Below are positions 1-11,886 of a stretch of 64,000 bases of DNA, in pieces. The notes under the pieces were generated by a model. The model did not search any database and was not told where the DNA came from. It worked only from the letters and a program-made list of their open reading frames with translations. Position 1 is the stretch's first letter. Every line of letters begins with the position of its first letter. Location of the stretch: contig JBAIZL010000001.1 in the NCBI GenBank assembly GCA_036971475.1, positions 280,391,925-280,455,924 of the forward strand, written 5' to 3'. This DNA is from Prosapia bicincta (taxonomy: Eukaryota; Arthropoda; Insecta; Hemiptera; Cercopidae). The position numbers were made by a program, and so were the translations under genes.

Positions 1-440
1 TAACTACCAGTTCTCATTATGCATCTAAAGTTCAAATTTCATTAGGAATTTGGCGAAGAGTTGAAGCAAATACCGCTTAATCGATTATATAAAATGATTT
101 TTATTTTGTACAGAATAAATTTCTTTTATTTTATAAAGAACGAAGAAAATTTATTTGATGCTACTAATTAGATGAATTAGAAAATACTGTAAAAACTATT
201 AAAAATGCTATATGAATTATTTTAGGCTGTTAAAATTAATGATCAAAAATATTTATCCGCTTAATTATAAGAAACCTATTAATAATCAATAACCGTGTTA
301 AACATATTAATACTATACTAAAATACATGATTACCACTGTAAATGTAATTTTATGTCAAATGCGAGTTTTATTATTTTTTTAATATTCAGTCTGTTAAAT
401 CTAGATATATGTTACTTATAAGTTACTGTGGATTATTATA
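1..440. repeat. Truncated copy of a large duplicated block (copy 0)
   Basis: The segment starting with the words TATGCATCTAAAGTTCAAAT recurs near 8500 and 11222. Similarity continues for about 430 bases with scattered substitutions and small indels, ending at the ACTG..ATTATTATAA words. Copy 0 enters from outside the window and stops where the 113-bp satellite begins. No open frame is shared by the copies, so this looks like non-coding repeated DNA. Whether it is an old segmental duplication or the body of a large non-autonomous transposon cannot be decided here. Confidence 0.75.
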
Positions 441-447
441 ATAAATA

Positions 448-1500
448 ACCTGCCCCCCTTTGCGTATTCAAAGCCTCCTAACAGATTAGTGATACCTTCT
501 ATATTCAAAACCTACTAATAACGACCACCTCCCTTGTATATTCAAAAGTTACTAATAGATTAGCTGCCTCCTTTGCGTATTCAAAGCCTCCTAACCGATT
601 AGTGATACCTTCTACATTCAAAACCTACTAATAACGGCCACCTCCCTTGTATATTCAAAAGTTACTAATAGATTAGCTACCCCCTTTGCGTATTCAAAGC
701 CTCCTAACAGATTAGGCGATGCCTTCTATATTCAAAGCCTACTAATAATGGCCACCTTTCTTGTATATTCAAAAGTTACTAATAGATTCAAATCCTTTGC
801 GTATTCAAAGCCTACTAACAGGTTACGTGATACCTTCTATATTCAAAGCCTACTAATAATGGCTACCTCCCTTGTATATTCAAAAGTTACTAATAGATTA
901 GCTGTCCCCTTGTATATACAAAGCCTACTAATAAATTGTCTACCTCCCTTGTATATTCAAAAGTTACTAATAGATTAGCAGCCCCCTTTGCGTATTCAAA
1001 GCCTACTAACAGATAACGTGATACTTTCTATATTCAAAGCCTACTAATAACGGCCACCTCCCTTGTATATTCAAAAGTTACTAATAGATTAGCTACCCCC
1101 TTTGCGTATTCAAAACCTACTAACAGATTACGTGATGCCTTCTATATTCAAAGCCTACTAATTATGGCCACCTCCCTTGTATATCAAAGGTTACTAATAG
1201 ATTAGCTGTGCCCTTGTATATTCAAAACCTACTAAAATTGTCTGCCTCCCTTGTATATTCAAAAGTTACTAATAGATTAGCTGCCCCCTTTGCATATTCA
1301 AACCCTACTAACATATTGGCTGCCTCCTTTGTACATTCAAAAGTTACTAATAGATTAGCAGTCCCTTTGCAAATTCAAAGCCTACTAATAAATTGTCTGT
1401 CTCCCTTGTATATTCAAAAGTTACTAATAGATTAGCTGTTCCCCTGTATATTCAAAGCTTACTAATGGACTAAGCTTCCTTGTATATATAAAGCTTACTA
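448..1500. repeat. Tandem satellite, about 37-bp monomers in a 113-bp trimer
   Basis: Three related monomers alternate. They contain GTATATTCAAAAGTTACTAA, GCGTATTCAAAGCCTACTAA and CTATATTCAAAGCCTACTAA, each ending in a C-rich spacer. The CCTTCT landmark recurs at 495, 608, 722, 833 and 1138, giving a period near 113 (three monomers). An interval of about 190 near 1024 indicates extra monomers. Short open frames through the array are a by-product: 113 is not a multiple of three, so the frame changes with each period. The last monomers (1440-1500) are degraded. Confidence 0.9.
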
Positions 1501-1529
1501 ATATAGCTGGGACAAAGATTGCAATATAA

Positions 1530-2075
1530 GACTTGAAATAACTGATATCATATGATATAAAAAAAACAGCTGATTTTATGTTTTAGGTTATGTGGTAGAA
1601 CAGCTGTTTTAACGCAAAGTTTATGATACTTTATTTGATAATTTATGGTGATAATTTTTTTTGAAAAATTAATTCATTAAATATATTTAATAATAAATTA
1701 ATTTTAGTTTTACATGGGATAAAATCGTTTCATAAAAGGGGTAAGGTTGATGATATAGGTAATCCATTCTATTTGGCGTAATATAAGTGATAACATGATT
1801 AGATAAGAAAGCTGATTTTATGTTATAGGTTATGTGGTAGAAAAAAAATAAAACAATCTGATATATAGGTTTATTTATTTTTAAATGAACATATAGTTTA
1901 TTCTAATGTACGAAAACATTGGTTATTCTAACGAAGATTAAAGCAGCTGTTTTAACTTATAGGTTGTTACTTTATTTATAAAAAGATAAATAAAGTAACA
2001 TTTTTCGCTGGTTATCTAAGTAGAAATTGACCTTATCAAATAGGATTTTTTGTTTTTTACTTGTATTACAGAAAA
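1530..2075 (+). repeat. Dispersed repeat family C, copy A (with a partial copy before it)
   Basis: The words AGCTGATTTTATGTT, AGGTTATGTGGTAG and AACAGCTGTTTTAAC, followed by ATAGGTTATGTTAC, define a family of about 330 bp. It recurs at 32020-32350 and 52228-52745. A partial copy (about 1530-1650) precedes the fuller one (about 1655-2075), where ATTCATTAAATA..TTTAATA marks the upstream end. There is no coding potential. The age differs between copies, so these are independent dispersed insertions of an unnamed element; it could be a MITE or a retroelement terminal region. Confidence 0.7.
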
Positions 2076-2879
2076 AATCTAACTAATATAATAATGGCAA
2101 AAACGATTGAATGATACAAAGAAATTAAAATGTTCGAATAAATAATAAAAATAATAATATTTGAAACAAAGTAGCGAGATAATATCTCTGGCTCTCTATG
2201 TATGTGGATTGACCCATACATAAATAATTAGAGCTACTGAGAACTCTGGGGCAAGCTATTTCAGAACTAGCCAGTGCTTGTAGTACGAAGATATTCCGGT
2301 AGATCAGTACTTGTAAAATACCGCAAAGTATTGTTAAATATACCGTAATAAGAAAGTGGTATCTTGGAAACAAACCTTCCCGAAAAATTCGTAACGAACT
2401 TATTCTTAGAACTTATTCCGGATAAATCTGAGACAAATTGGATGCAAGAAAGATACATTCAAAATAATTCAATGAACAGTGATAATACAAGAAATAAAAA
2501 CTACCAAACAGTTCAAATAACGTGGAATTAGCTGTCTATTCACATTCAAAATATATGTCTACATAAACTAGTGGTCAAGAACACATTTAGCCATGGCTTA
2601 GTATAGCCGTAGTGAAGCATGTAGGTTATTTCAGCTGGAATAATGCCAAGACTACGGGAAGCATTAGTTTTCTGCTCTTATTGTGCCGGCATATAACATA
2701 CTTGGCCCGGTCATTAGAACAGTCGTGGTTTCATCTAAAGAGGGCATGGATGCCCTGAGTGGCTTATCCACTAATACATTCTCCGAAGGAAAAAGTGTTA
2801 ATAGAACATTTGTGTATTACTTACGATTTGATGGAAAATTCCATTTACATATAATATTTTAAATAAGCACATGAAACAC
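2076..2879. other. Unassigned, GC richer from about 2580
   Basis: Bases 2076-2560 are AT-rich with only spurious short frames. From about 2580 base composition becomes more balanced and continuous with the reverse-transcriptase relic that follows. This stretch is probably the upstream part of that same element, but no recognisable residue pattern survives. Confidence 0.4.
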
Positions 2880-3500
2880 GATATTAGTCATATGATAAGA
2901 AAACTACCGGAGGAATATGAGGCAGCAGGCTCAACAACGAACATTCTAAAATTTGATTATCTAATAGTAGGCAAAGACGAGATTTGGGACTGTAGCTTAT
3001 AAAACACTCTAATCAAGAGGGTACCAACCTCCAAATATCTAAGGGAGATTTTTAATAAGAATTGCGATAGTGAGGATGAAATCAGGGGACGACTAAACAA
3101 AGGCAGATCAGTGAAACTAACTTTAAACACTACAGTTCAGATGTATGGGAGGTTACGAATGCTAACAATAACAAACTCATGACGATGGAAATGGACTACT
3201 TAAGACGACGCTACGTTGAATCGAGACTTGAAAGGGTCAAAAATAGGCAAATACGTAACGAAATGAAAATGGATAAAAGCATAAGGGAGGAGATAGAAAG
3301 AAGACAACTAAAATGGTTTGGACACGTAAAGACGACGGCAGAAGGTGGCCTCCAAAGGTAATAGAGTAGATTCAACGTGAGAAAAGAAAGAGACGACGGC
3401 CACGAAGAAGTTGGCGTGATGGCATCGACGAAGCAATGACCGGAAGAAACCTAAAAGAGGTATAATCTAAGCCAAAAGAAATTGGAATTTGAAGCGGAGA
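2880..3500 (+). pseudogene. RTE-type non-LTR retrotransposon, C-terminal part of the reverse transcriptase, broken
   Basis: Three reading frames carry consecutive parts of the conserved tail of RTE-like endonuclease/reverse-transcriptase polyproteins. From 2892, MIRKLPEEYEAAGSTTN resembles the palm/thumb region; after one stop, VPTSKYLREIFN (3021) replaces the usual KYLG motif. From 3179 a second frame gives the family-typical IRRRLKWFGHV-like block (here RRQLKWFGHV). From 3376 a third frame gives RRRPRRSWRDGIDEA, the usual basic GRPR-W tail. Two frameshifts and stops make it non-functional. Such proteins act by target-primed reverse transcription. The catalytic YADD region and endonuclease are absent. 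Confidence 0.75.
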
Positions 3501-4029
3501 AGTGGCAACAGCTGTAACAGATCCGTTATAAAAAAATAAGTACATAATCTCACCCACCCTTCTGTATGGACCCTGTAGAGAGCAGATCTTCTTCAGATAT
3601 CTAATACACTTCCTTGTAGGAAGAGGGATAATCAAGGACCGATGAAATAAGGCAGTACTACGAACAGGGCAATGTTCCTTTAGGAAAGGGGAAAAAATTA
3701 TGCGTTGTCAGGTTAGGTTCACTCATACGTAGCCTTGCTTTCCGCCAGAATGAAGAGGTACCGACTACCGCTACACAGGGTTTTAACGGAGTTTTTGTCC
3801 TAAATATTCTTTAAAATGGCTGTTATTTATACCACTTATATAAAAATTAAAATTAACACATTTTCATTGAAAATTTTTAATAAGTAATAAAGTAATACAT
3901 TTTTCAATTGGATGAATTTTAATTTAAATATTGTGGTTTGGTAAACTACAATTTTATGATGGTTAATATAAGTAACGTCTTGAATTTTTACTCTCCAAAT
4001 GTAAAATAACTAGTTACATTGTTTAGGTA
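3501..4029. other. Unassigned flank of the retrotransposon relic
   Basis: Bases 3501-3790 are moderately GC-rich and may be the 3' end of the retroelement; 3790-4029 is plain AT-rich sequence. No gene, RNA or clear terminal repeat is visible. Confidence 0.4.
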
Positions 4030-5060
4030 TACTAGAATTTATGAATTTTGCTAATCATAATCACTTCCAGATTCATTTTGTACTTGTATACGTGATTTCT
4101 TAAATTTCGTTCTTCAATCGTACAATATTTAGCTGGCTTGCTTTGGGAAAGTGTAAATTATATATTAATAAAATCGCACTTTAAATCAGAAGAGTGATTT
4201 GTAATGAGCAGCAGAGAACGATTTTCAGAGGCTACTTCCAATTTTTAAAACACTCATAATTTTTGCTGTATTGGATAGGAAAATAAGTAGCATTATTTAT
4301 CTTGAAATTTTGCCAATCATAATCACTTCCAGATTCACTTTATAGTTGTATAGGTGACATCTTAAATTTCGTTCTTCAATCGTACAATATTTATCTGGCT
4401 TACTTTGGTAAACTGTAATTTATATATTAATAATATCGTAGTTTAAATCAGAAGGGTGATCTGTAATGAGTAGCAGATTAAGAATTTTCAGAGGCTACTT
4501 CCAATTTTAAATACACTTACAATTTTTGCAGTATTGGATAGGAGAATAAGTCGCATTATATATCTCGAAATTTTGCCAATTATAATCACTTCCAGATTCA
4601 TTTTGTAAATGTATACGTAATTTCTTAAATTTCGTTCTTCAATCGTACAATATTTAGCTGGCTTGCTTTGGTAAAGTGTAATTTATATATTAATAATATC
4701 GTAGTTTAAATCAGAAGAGTGATCTGTAATGAGCAGCAGAGTTCGATTTTCAGAGGCTACTTCCAATTTTTAAAACACTCATAATTTTTGCTGTATTGGA
4801 TAGGAAAATAAGTAGCATTATTTACCTTGAAATTTTGCCAATCATAATCACTTCCAGATTCACTTTATAGTTGTATAGGTTACATCTTAAATTTCGTTCT
4901 TCAATCGTACAATATTTAGCTGGCTTGCTTTGGTAAACTGGAATTTATATATTAATAAAATCGCAGTTTAATCCAGAAGAGTGATCTGTAATGAGCAGCA
5001 GAGTAAGAAGTTTCCGAGTCTACTTCAAATTTTAAATGCACTCACAATTTTTGCTGTAAA
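4030..5060. repeat. Tandem repeat, 262-263 bp unit, about four copies
   Basis: The landmark ATAATCACTTCCAGATTCA recurs after ATC at 4054, 4316, 4579 and 4841, a regular step of 262-263. Each unit also holds TTCGTTCTTCAATCGTACAA and AGAGGCTACTTCCAA. Copies differ by a few percent, and the last is truncated near 5040-5060. The period is close to one and a half nucleosome repeats, and no frame is conserved across units. Confidence 0.92.
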
Positions 5061-5185
5061 GAAGACAGTTATAATTTCATGTTATATTGTTAGCAACGTG
5101 CCTAGGTCTTGCATCTCATGTTTTATTGGAGTTGGAAAATCAGTTTATTTATCTTCAAATTTGGCTGATGTAAAATGTAAGGTAT

Positions 5186-5575
5186 ACTGTTAAAATTCAC
5201 TGTGTACTGATAAACATCACTGACCACCTTACTGTTAAAATTCACTATGTACTGCTAAACATCACTGTCCACCTTACTGTTAAAATTCACTATGTACTGC
5301 TAAACATCACTGCCCACCTTACTGTTAAAATTCACTATGTACTGCTAAACATCACTGCCCACCTTACTGTTAAAATTCACTATGTACTGCTAAACATCAC
5401 TGACCACCTTACTGTTGAAATTCACTATGTACTGCTAAACATCACTGACCACCTTACTGTTAAAATTCACTATGTACTGCTAAACATCACTGTCCACCTT
5501 ACTGTTAAAATTCACTGTATACTGCTAACACATCACTGAGCACCATACTGTTAAAATTCACTGTGTACTGTTAAA
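5186..5575. repeat. Tandem repeat, 45 bp unit, eight to nine copies
   Basis: The unit contains TTAAAATTCACTATGTACTG and AAACATCACTG followed by CCACCTTACTG. It repeats every 45 bases almost without change in the centre, with more divergence in the first and last copies. Since 45 is a multiple of three one frame stays in phase, but stop codons within the unit exclude a repeat protein. Confidence 0.95.
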
Positions 5576-6790
5576 CTGTTGTGATTTTATTTATTTACTG
5601 TACATTTAGATGTCATTTTTAGTTAATGCAAGACCGAGGCATGAATTTTGTTAGCTGATACAAATAAGAACCTTTACGTGAAAAATTTTAAGCCGAAATA
5701 AAGGCCGTTGCTAAGCAATCCCATATACAACAATTATCAACTACTACTTTTATTGGGCGTTTTACTGCATTTTTTCTACTACGCTTTTTTTTATTTTAAC
5801 CTAAATAGTTATAAATTCGGCTCAAGTCAATAAGTCTAAACAATTCAAATATTTCGAAAATAAATTATGGCGATGTATTATATTTTAAATTCTGAATCGA
5901 ATGGTATAATTTTTTTATTTCGGAAATGAATTTTAAAAAGTTGATTTTTCTGCACGCAAGCGAGGTCTTGTCGTTTTAGAACCTACTACTGAGGTCTCAG
6001 CTGCACTATTTATATAAAAGCAAAGCGAGGTCTAATGAAATGTTTGATATCGACTACTGAGGTCTTTCTCTAATAAATTTGTAAAATATTTTTTGTGTTC
6101 ATAAAATCTTTATTTAATTGTAATGTTAATGAATTATTTTTGAATTAATAAAATTTGGTAGTAAAACTAGAATTTGTTTTTAAAACAAGACTGTTTTACA
6201 ACACATGTAATGTGAAGGTACTTTATTAAATGGATTAACCTATATTTTTCTTTGCGAAACTAACAGGATAATTAGAGTTTGGATTGTATGTAATTATATA
6301 AAATGCTCTTGAATATACAAATATTTTAAAATATACATAAGTATTCGATCACTTTAAATGTTTACATTTTTAAGCCTAATAAAATTTATATAATAACGAT
6401 TTTTAAATTGTTTTCATATTTTATTTAACGGTGTCGTATCCGTGATAGAAATATACTGTAAAAGATTTTATTATAATACAATATAATTTTTAATATTAAA
6501 AAATTAGATATTGTAATTAATATTAGCCTATTAGCATGTTTCAATAAATTGGGAATCGTGGCTTAAGTTTTTTGAATTTAAAAATTCCTAATTAATGTTG
6601 GAATATAAATTCAAGTATTTTATTTGTTTTTACTGTTAATTTAAATAGTAGTAAATAGTACACATTAAACTTTACAACTGGACTAAATTTAAATATGTTT
6701 AAAGCGTTAATTTTACTCCCCTAAAAATTGTTTTAAATAATTTTGCAGTTTTTTATAGTATGTAACAGATTTAATAAAAAAAAACATTAT
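5576..6790. other. AT-rich spacer with four spaced GAGGTC hexamers
   Basis: No gene is visible. Between 5962 and 6065 the hexamer GAGGTC occurs four times on the plus strand (5962, 5991, 6027, 6059), twice within CTACTGAGGTCT and twice within GCGAGGTCT. The same hexamer in reverse (GACCTC) is the hallmark of the 240-bp units downstream, so this is probably a diverged relative of them. The remainder is featureless AT-rich sequence. Confidence 0.55.
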
Positions 6791-7260
6791 AAATCTTTCA
6801 GTTTGTACAATTTGAATAAAGACCTCTGTTGATCGGATAATGAACTGCCTAGGACCTCGGTTGTATATTAAGAAAATGTCGAGTCCTCGCTAGGCTGTTG
6901 TTGTACCGTACACATTTTAACATTATGAAACACATTTAAAAAATTTAAGAGATAACAACTACTATTAAAATAATGTTTCACAGCATTATTTGAAGAACTA
7001 TTTTGAGTACGAATTCATAAGAATGGTTAAAAATCTTTCTGTTTGTACAATTTAAATAAAGACCTCTGTTGACCGGATAATGAACTACCTAGACCTCGGT
7101 TGTATGTTAACAAAATGTTGAGTCCTCGCTAGGCCGTTGCTGTACCGCACACATTTTAGAAATATGAAATACATTTAGAAAATTTAAGACGTTACAACTA
7201 ATATTAAAATAATGTTTCACAGCATTATTTGCAGGCTATTTTATATACTCTATTGGTTCT
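6791..7260. repeat. Two tandem copies of a 240-bp repeat
   Basis: AAATCTTTC.GTTTGTACAA starts the unit at 6791 and again at 7031. Each copy has GACCTCTGTTGA, GACCTCGGTTG and GTCCTCGCTAGG at steps of about 31 bases, then GCTGTACCG.ACACATTTTA and a tail with AATGTTTCACAGCAT. Further copies lie at 9950-10440 and a partial reverse copy at 21485-21600. No coding frame is conserved. Confidence 0.9.
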
Positions 7261-9328
7261 AATATGTGTTTTGTTTTCGTTATATAACTGTACTGGCATT
7301 TATTTAAAACATAACACGCAAACTTTATTTTATATTAGTTTCAATCTAAATTACAGTACTTTGTTAACGATTGCCGTGTATTAATAAATTAGACAACGGT
7401 TAGTATGTGAAATTGATTTAGGATTTAAGAGCTTTTGTTGAAATAGGATTTTTAAATGCTGATACCTTGTAGCGAAATCTTGTACATTTAATGCCGAATA
7501 TGGAGTTTTATACATTTATATCAAATGTTCCTGACGAAATGACAATTACCGGTTACAAATACCAATGTCTTTTTTCATACAATAACAATCCGTTCTATGT
7601 ATCTTTACTATTTCCGAGGATATATCCGCATATTACAAGAGCATTTTTCTTATATAGATAAGTTACTGTTACCTATATTCTTTCGATGTCATACACGTCG
7701 TCCCTAGTACTGTTCATTAAAACCTTATAATATTATAGCACTTTGAGAACAAGGTAGTTATTTAATCAAAGTGGTTTAGGAAACGCACTGTTCACTAAAC
7801 AATTCACTTTATATTCACACTAATCGTTAGTTCACTTGTTAGACACGGACCTGGAAGGCACATTTTTACAAATAACTCTTTCAAACTAACCTGTTCTTGT
7901 CTCAACTCCTACTAAAAATATTTTTGGCTAACGGAAAAACCCATGTTCAACCTTACTGTAATCTTTAACTGGATTCTCGGCCTTTGTCATGCACAAGAAA
8001 CCTCCCTGTCTTGTACATCATAAATTATTTGAACAAATATATTCAAGGCCTTGTTTCTCTTTACATAACTTAAACCTACTATTCTAAATTCCAGTTATTT
8101 AATTTTAACGTCTATCACAATGCTGATGTTTTTATTAATGGCTGTGTCGACACTACGCTAGATTACAAAACAAATTTTTCATTGTTGAGCTCCTATTTTG
8201 GAAACATATATTTTAGTATTTCTTTACTTTTATATAGTCTTGAATATATTATATAGACTACTTGTAAACTTTGCTAGTACAAGTTTTATAACGTTGGAAT
8301 CCTGAATACTCAATATTTCAATCCTGAAATATTAAACTCTTATTTCAGAGTTTATAAGGTCAACAAAAATAAGTTTTATGTTAAAAGTAATAGACCTATT
8401 GCTGTATGTAGTTTGATTATTACATGTATTGCATATTGTTCGCATTAATAGCAATACGTCTCCTGCAATAGCTTAAAGTTTAACTACATTACTCATTATG
8501 CATCTAAAGTTCAAATTTCATTAGAAGTTTGTTTAAGATCTGAATCAAATACCGCTTAATGGATTATATCAAATTGTTTTAATTTTGTACAGATTAAAAT
8601 TATTTTATTTTATAGGCATGTAGAAAAATTAATTTGATGCTAATAATAATTAGGTAAAGTAAATATATTGTGAAAACTATTTAAACTATTTAAAACTATT
8701 TAAAAAGCTATATGAATTATTTTAGACTTTTAAAGTTAATGATCAAAATGAATTAATTATCAGCTTGATTATAAGACACCTTGTGTTAAACATATTAAAA
8801 TTGTAAAATAGATGATTACCTCTATAAATGTAATTTTGTGTCAAATGTGAATTTTATTATTTTTTTAAATGTTCAGTTTGATAAACCTAGATATATGTTA
8901 CTCATAAGTTACTGTACATTATTATAAGCATTAGACTAGATATTACACATTATTGAGCTATTTATTTTTAAAATGTTAAGTCACTGCTAATCATTCAAGT
9001 TAGAGTTTTAGATTGTGAGGTTAATGTCTTTAGGTTAGGCTACACTAAATCAATAACATTTCGTTTAGTTACAGTTTTGTGAATAAACCATCGTAGTAAT
9101 TTAGTAACTAGAGGATTTCGACGAACGAGCTATTCAAGTTTCACGACTCAAACATTTTGAATAGGGCCTATATTTCATTATCATCAGATTGAACCGCATA
9201 TTCGACATAAATTGTCGTACCGAATGTATCCAGGGCGTCGTGAAGAAGTAACTTACATTGATAACCAAAATTCTATTTTAGTTTAAGGAACGATTTCAAG
9301 TACCAACATATTATAATGCACTGATACA
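7261..9328. repeat. Duplicated block, copy I
   Basis: From about 7750 this block matches 10465 onward, and from about 8480 it also matches the window start. Landmarks are GGTAGTTATTTAATCAAAGT (7755), GAGCTCCTATTTTG, TATGCATCTAAAGTTCAAAT and AACTAGAGGATTTCGAC. Around 9190-9270 it contains one diverged copy of the sequence that has become a 71-bp minisatellite in copy II. It ends at a Tigger terminal repeat. It is non-coding throughout; no frame is kept between copies. Confidence 0.8.
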
Positions 9329-9590
9329 CAGTGATCCTTTGTTACTCACTGGGGATACTTTCCCCGAATTTACCGCAACTAGAGAATCCGCGAATGCTGA
9401 AACCAACTGTACATGGAAAGGGGATAGTTACGTTCCACATCTAAACTTTTCACATCGATTACAGCTATACTGTACTTCCGTCTGTAATCTTCCGTCACAT
9501 CGTGGTTCGCTCTTTTTCAAAAGATTGTCGACATCTTCACGGTTAATTTCACCATTAGGCTTTCAGTCTGTGGTCAACCTTATTTAGATC
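9329..9590 (-). mobile_element. Tigger/pogo-type DNA transposon, 3' end relic
   Basis: CAGTGATCCTTTG followed by GGGGATACTTTCCCCG and GCGAATGCTGAAACC matches the general look of Tigger inverted termini (CAGTGRTCCCTCG...GGGGATACGTTCC...). The homologous position in block copy II (13775) carries a second copy preceded by TA, the target these elements use. Read on the minus strand, 9430-9550 would fall in the transposase C-terminus, but only weak coding character remains. No partner terminus is recognised downstream. Confidence 0.65.
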
Positions 9591-9800
9591 CTGTACTATT
9601 TTTGGTTTACAAAAGAAACAGACGTTGTCCACTGCTTCTACACTGTGCCTGGGTTGCTTTGTCTTCGCCAAGTGCAAACCGTTTGTTTGGGAAATTCTGC
9701 AAAGGCTCTCAATACATATCTCACACGCTATACTTGGCTATTCTTATTTACAATTACATATTTTTCGCACAAAGGGGAACATCGCGGGGAATCTTTGTAT
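9590..9800. repeat. Dispersed repeat shared with 18570-18780
   Basis: Bases from TACTATTTTTGGTTTACAA through GGTTGCTTTGTCTTCGCCAA to TATACTTGGCTA match 18570-18760 closely apart from indels. Both copies continue into a TTTTTCGCA word. The nearby Tigger end suggests that this is internal transposon sequence, but no transposase motif is recognised. Short plus-strand frames here overlap in three phases and are unlikely to be coding. Confidence 0.65.
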
Positions 9801-9949
9801 CTTTTGAACTATAAAAGATATAATTACAAAAAATTGTTTTTAAACTCACGAAAATGGACACGGTCGAACTGGGCCCACGTTCAAATTATCCCTAGGCGGA
9901 CTACGTCAAACCTCAAAGAATCGGGGTTGAATTGGGCCCTTCTCCAATT
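9801..9949. other. Junction sequence before the 240-bp units
   Basis: Short, moderately GC-rich stretch with GGGCCCACG and GAATTGGGCCCTTC words and no recognised feature. Confidence 0.3.
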
Positions 9950-10440
9950 GGATTCCTCGCTAGGCCGTTGCTGTACCGTACACATTTTAGCAATATGAAG
10001 CGCATTTAGAAAATTTAAGAGGTAACAACTACTATTAAAGTAATGTTTTACAGCATCATTTGAAGAACTATTTTATGTTCTCCATTAAGTCTATTATATA
10101 TTTATATGTTCATTACATAATTGTACATAGTTTTTTTATAGTATATAACCAATATCATAAGGAAGGTTAAAAATCTTTCTGTTTGTACAATATAAACAAA
10201 GACCTCTGTTGACCGGATAATGAACTACCTAAGACCTCGGTTGTGTGTTAACAAAATGTTGAGTCCTCTCTAGGCCGTTGCTGTACCGCACACATTTTAG
10301 AAATATGAAACACATTTAGAAAATTTAAGACGTTACAACTAATATTAAAATAATGTTTCACAGCATCATTTGAAGAACTATTTTGTGTACGATTTCATAA
10401 GAATGGTTAAAAATCTTTCTGTTAGGACTGCCTAGAATCT
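9950..10440. repeat. Second cluster of the 240-bp repeat
   Basis: A partial unit (CCTCGCTAGGCCGTTGCTGT at 9955) is followed by a roughly 70-base insertion, a complete unit starting at 10171, and the first bases of another at 10411. This is the same step of 240 as at 6791/7031. Together with the flanking block copies it shows that the duplication of this part of the window included the 240-bp units. Confidence 0.85.
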
Positions 10441-11886
10441 CGGTTGGAGAGGTAGTTGAAAAAAGGTAGTTATTTGATCAAGGTGGTTTGGGATACGCAC
10501 TGTTCACAAAAAATAATCTTTTTTTAGATTCACACTAATTGTTAGATTAGTAATTAGACACTGGACGGCAAGGCACGTTCTCACAACTAACTCTTTTTAA
10601 CTGACTTGTATTCGTTAACATTCTCAACACTTACTAAAGATAATTTTGGCTAACGGAAAGAGCCTATTTAAAATCTCTACCTGGATTCTCTGTCTTTTGT
10701 CATGTACAAGAAATAACCCTCTCTTATATTACTTAAATTATTTGAGCAAATACATTCAAGGATTTATTTCTCTTCACGTAACTTAAGTGCTTAAACTACT
10801 ATACTAATTTCCAAATATTTAATTTTAACGTATGTCAAAATGATGCTGTTGTTTTTTACTGGCTGTGGTCGACACGTCACTGAATTGCAAATCAATTTAT
10901 CATTTTGAGCTCCTATTTTGAAGCACGTATTTTAGTATTTCTTTACTCTTATATAGCCTTAAATATATTATATAGACTACTTGTAAACATTGCTAGTGCA
11001 AGTATAATAACGATGGAATCCTGAATACTGAATTTTAAATAATAGGATATTTAAAATAAACTCTTTTTTTCAGAGTTTATAATGTCAGCAAAAATCATTT
11101 TTATTGCTGAAAGTCATAGACTTATTGCAGTATAAGTTAGCTTATTACATGTATTGCTTATTTCTCACATTAAAAGCTATACGTCTCCTGCGTAGCTTAA
11201 AATTATTAAACCATTTCTCAGTATGCATCTAAAGTTCAAATTTCATTAAAAAAATTGTTTTTATCAATCAAAAAACTATACAATCGGGTATTCTTTCCTT
11301 TTAACTTAGTTCCTATATTTTTTAAACACGGAGGAAAATTAATTTGTTTTTACTAGGCAAGCACATTAAGAAATATTGTTAAAACTATTAAAAAAGCTAT
11401 ATGAATTATCTGAGGCTTTTAAAATTAATGATCGAATGAAATAATTATCAACTTGATTATAAGAAACGTGTAAACATATTAAAATTGTAAAATAAATGAT
11501 TAGCACTATAAATGTAATTTTGTGTCAAATACGAATTTTAATATTTTTAAATGTTCAGTTTGATAAAGATAGATATTTGTTGCTCATAAGTTACAGTACA
11601 TTATTATAATCAACAGTCTAGATATTACACATTATTGAACATATTTATTTAAGAAATGTTTAATTCATTACTAATCATTCAAGTTAAGAGTTTTAGATTG
11701 TAAGCTTAATATTTTTAGGCAAGGGTGCACTTTTCGTAAGGTAAGTCAATAACATTTCGTTCAGTTACAGTTTTCTGATCAAACCATCGTAATAGTTTTG
11801 AAACTAGAGGATTTCGACAAGTGAAATTCAATTCTAATGACTCAAACATTTTGAATATATTTCATTATCATCAGTTTGAACCTCAA
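10441..11886. repeat. Duplicated block, copy II (left part)
   Basis: Colinear with copy I from GGTAGTTATTTGATCAA (10465) through TATGCATCTAAAGTTCAAAT (about 11222) to AACTAGAGGATTTCGAC (about 11804). The offset from copy I is about 2715 bases. Divergence is substantial with many small indels, indicating an old duplication. No coding frame is conserved. Confidence 0.8.

Noticed and set aside
748..1435. Frames with repeated VYSKVTNRLA or YIQSLLIN motifs, resembling a repeat protein
   Set aside because: They run through a 113-bp satellite whose period is not a multiple of three. The phase drifts and stops appear in each long unit.
9120..9185. Hammerhead-like motif (CTGATGATAATGAAAT on the minus strand, also near 11870)
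   Set aside because: The interval between CTGATGA and GAAA is too short for a stem, and the context is the duplicated block, not a PLE end.
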